NCBI GenBank assembly: GCA_019056875.1
Contig: DXJA01000066.1
Location: forward strand, 1 to 6,797
From: Candidatus Jordarchaeum madagascarense
GTDB lineage: Archaea; Asgardarchaeota; Jordiarchaeia; Jordiarchaeales; Jordiarchaeaceae
Reading direction: 5' to 3'
DNA length: 6,797 bases
Positions within the stretch are counted from its first letter, which is position 1. Every line of letters begins with the position of its first letter. Below, in pieces: positions 4,844 through 6,797 of this stretch. Under the pieces are notes generated by a model. The model searched no databases, was not told where the DNA came from, and was given only the letters and a program-made list of their open reading frames with translations. The position numbers were made by a program, and so were the translations under genes.

Positions 4844-6730
4844 TTAACTTAGAAATTCTGTTAACACTCTTCCTTCGCAACATTTTGGTGGGGGAATATT
4901 CAATAATTTTGCTAGTGTGGGCACCACATCGGTGAGGTTTACTGCCTTTTTTAATTCCAAGTCTCTATTGATTCCTGGGCCGCTCATTATGATTGTAGAG
5001 TTCAAAGAAAAGGATCCTATCTTGGCGTTTGGTAAATAGTAAACGTGTGCCCCGAAGGTTTGGCGAGAATCACGAATTAAACCTTCGTTCATGATTTCTG
5101 GTAGCATCTCTGCCGCGTTTAGTATCTCTATTCGATCGTCCCATACCTCAAAGGGTGGATTCAATAAATACACGATGTCGCCGACTCGATCTCCACTTTG
5201 AGACAGAGCCGCGGCGTCTTCCTTCTTCAGCGTGAGAGCCACCACTCTCTTTCCATTTTCCTTTATGTTGTAGAGGCAATCTATCACCCTTTCTCTTATC
5301 GATTCATATGATTCCAATTCCACTATTCCATGTGGCTCTCTCCCCTTCAGATTAATCCATACGTAGGGTGGCTCATAATAGGGAAATGCTAGCGTCTCAC
5401 TCCAATCGATCACATGTTTCCCCAAATTTTTGTTCCATTTGTAAACTAATAGTCCTTCTTCCATAAATGCGAGAGCAATGTTTACGGTTTTCCATGTGGG
5501 TACTGCTCCATGATCCGAAACAAAAACAACCACCGTGTTTTCGTTTGCACAGGTTTTCACTAACCCGCCAACGAATTCGTCCACTACTTTATATGATAAC
5601 TCCACCATTTCCTTGGCTTGCTTCACTTCTTCTGAGGAACATTGGGTTAAACCTTCGTAAATAGCCGCATATCTATGATTCATGCTGTCTAAAAGGTGAT
5701 AGTGTAGATAACATATGTTCCAACCTAGAGTCTCTTTGGCATAATTCACGATTTTAGCTAACGCGTTAGCTTCTGTTATTTCGTGAAAAATGTATTCTTT
5801 CTCAGCTCCATATATGTCGTACGGAACACGTTTCTCATCGGTTGACACTAAAAAATTATAACCTATTAATATATTCTTAACAAGTTTTTCACCCAAATCT
5901 GAGGGACTAGTCCATCCCTCTGGATTGAAAATCCTAGAGCGGTGAAGAACCATACTTTTTCCATCTGGTGCAAGCTCTGTCAGTTTTAACTTAAAGAGTC
6001 CTTTAAGTGACCCATAGTTTGTTTCTATAAGGAGTTCTATCTCTTCGCTCCATTTGCCATTCCCTACTATCTGATATTCCGCTCCCTTTCCTTCTTCGTA
6101 TAAGATGATTGAATCGTAACCTTCACCCTTTGTATCAATCAGCAAAATCCTAAGAGCGGCTATTTCTTTCCCATAGAAATCTCCTATGGTTAGACGTGTA
6201 CTCAGCGGAGGAGAATAAGTTTTGATACCGGGTGGTAAAGCTATATCCTTGGCCGCAGAAATTTCGAATGTATTGTAAGTTTTTTCCAGTGATATTATCA
6301 GCGGAAGAGATTCCGGGGTGGGCCATGAGAATAAGCTCATAGCACCTTTTTTGAAACTGGCGGGCCAGCCTGAGGGATAATTTAGCACAAAGGGAGTAAA
6401 ACCATTTTTTTCGGCAACATCCCAGAAGAAATCGGCTTTGCAAAAGCGGGAAAGCTGTGAACGTCCCCGTAGGGAAACACCAAGATCTAATGGTTCGCCG
6501 GGAATATGCATGTAAAAACTTGTGACGCCGTGTGTTGCCGTGGTGGCTCCCGTAGCGAGAGTGGTCCAGTTTGTGGGAGTATCACAGGGAATGCAAGGAA
6601 AGGCTTCAGCTAATGTTCCATTCTCCATTAATTTGGTTATGTTGGGTATTATTCCTTTTTTTGAATAAGATTTAATGAGGCTAAATATTGCACCGTCAAT
6701 ACCAATAAGAAGCAGCTCTTTTCTACTCAT
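4844..6730 (-). CDS. AlkP-superfamily phosphodiesterase/phosphohydrolase (COG3379-like)
   Basis: A 628-residue alkaline-phosphatase-superfamily enzyme of the type I phosphodiesterase/nucleotide pyrophosphatase kind. The two-metal site looks complete: Asp12 (LLIGIDG), nucleophile Thr51 (DTPTNWTTLATGA), Asp348 and His352 (HLLDSMNH), Asp406-His407 (VSDHG) and His562 (FGAHVYY). The middle (about 190-290) holds the beta-rich insert of COG3379 proteins, including GKWSEEIEL and an RIFNPEGW segment. The C-terminus has the usual GPGI and DVVPTLAKLLNIP blocks. There is no signal peptide or membrane helix, so the protein is cytosolic. The family hydrolyses or transfers phosphate esters or diesters, but substrates of archaeal members are mostly unknown. 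ATG 6730 is right because the first metal ligand lies 12 residues in. Purine-rich GAGGAGA abuts the ATG, with AAGG further upstream. The near-terminal PPPKCCEGRVL has two cysteines where relatives often have Asp-rich DMDG. Neighbours give no pathway clue. Confidence 0.92.
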   Translation of the reverse strand: MSRKELLLIGIDGAIFSLIKSYSKKGIIPNITKLMENGTLAEAFPCIPCDTPTNWTTLATGATTATHGVTSFYMHIPGEPLDLGVSLRGRSQLSRFCKADFFWDVAEKNGFTPFVLNYPSGWPASFKKGAMSLFSWPTPESLPLIISLEKTYNTFEISAAKDIALPPGIKTYSPPLSTRLTIGDFYGKEIAALRILLIDTKGEGYDSIILYEEGKGAEYQIVGNGKWSEEIELLIETNYGSLKGLFKLKLTELAPDGKSMVLHRSRIFNPEGWTSPSDLGEKLVKNILIGYNFLVSTDEKRVPYDIYGAEKEYIFHEITEANALAKIVNYAKETLGWNICYLHYHLLDSMNHRYAAIYEGLTQCSSEEVKQAKEMVELSYKVVDEFVGGLVKTCANENTVVVFVSDHGAVPTWKTVNIALAFMEEGLLVYKWNKNLGKHVIDWSETLAFPYYEPPYVWINLKGREPHGIVELESYESIRERVIDCLYNIKENGKRVVALTLKKEDAAALSQSGDRVGDIVYLLNPPFEVWDDRIEILNAAEMLPEIMNEGLIRDSRQTFGAHVYYLPNAKIGSFSLNSTIIMSGPGINRDLELKKAVNLTDVVPTLAKLLNIPPPKCCEGRVLTEFLS

Positions 6731-6797
6731 TCTCCTCTACCTTTCCATAAGGAATTATGATAAGAACTCTTTTTGAAATAATTAAAAGTTTTGAAAA

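Noticed and set aside
5467..6443. Short open frames on both strands inside the phosphohydrolase gene.
   Set aside because: The enclosing gene has all its metal ligands and family blocks; the short frames show no start signals or protein-like features.
198..6730. A joint proteolysis or defence system formed by the protease, peptidase, hydrolase and phosphohydrolase genes.
   Set aside because: Alternating strands, separate promoters, no shared motifs and housekeeping-type families give no evidence that the genes work together.
1..6797. Genome-wide UGA reassignment to Trp, suggested by the broken left-edge ORF and the lack of TGA stops.
   Set aside because: All five intact genes are full length for their families with Trp written as TGG, and five stops are too few to show that TGA is avoided.

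Overview
The window looks archaeal. It is AT-rich. Upstream of genes there are box-A-like TATA elements (TTTATAAG, TTTATATA) together with purine-rich Shine-Dalgarno sites, and T-tracts follow gene ends. The protein types (surface subtilase with a zinc-ribbon tail, soluble M48-like peptidase, AlkP-superfamily COG3379-type phosphohydrolase, four-helix small membrane protein) fit TACK/Bathyarchaeia-like or Asgard-like lineages. I cannot name the phylum from sequence alone.

Layout, left to right. At the left edge (2-172, +) there is a short frame encoding a charged segment and a membrane helix, broken by one in-frame TGA. Next come a 680-residue membrane-anchored subtilisin-family protease (198-2240, -), a four-helix membrane protein of unknown function (2543-3040, +), a soluble M48-like zinc metallopeptidase (3066-3704, -), an alpha/beta-hydrolase (3992-4798, +) and an AlkP-superfamily phosphodiesterase/phosphohydrolase (4844-6730, -).

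The five intact genes alternate strictly in strand (-, +, -, +, -). They form two divergent promoter regions (2241-2542 and 3705-3991) and two tight convergent ends (3041-3065 and 4799-4843). No two neighbours share a transcript, so each gene is probably monocistronic. The convergent end at 4799-4843 has a clean hairpin that could stop transcription from both sides. No tRNA, rRNA, CRISPR array, insertion sequence or attachment site was seen.

The genes share a loose hydrolytic theme (two peptidases, an esterase-type hydrolase, a phosphohydrolase), but nothing shows that they act together. I do not see a convincing new multi-gene system. The points most worth a second look are the subtilase architecture (protease outside, predicted zinc ribbon inside the cell), the TGA-interrupted small membrane ORF at the left edge, and a patchwork of third-codon-position composition that changes inside genes regardless of gene strand.
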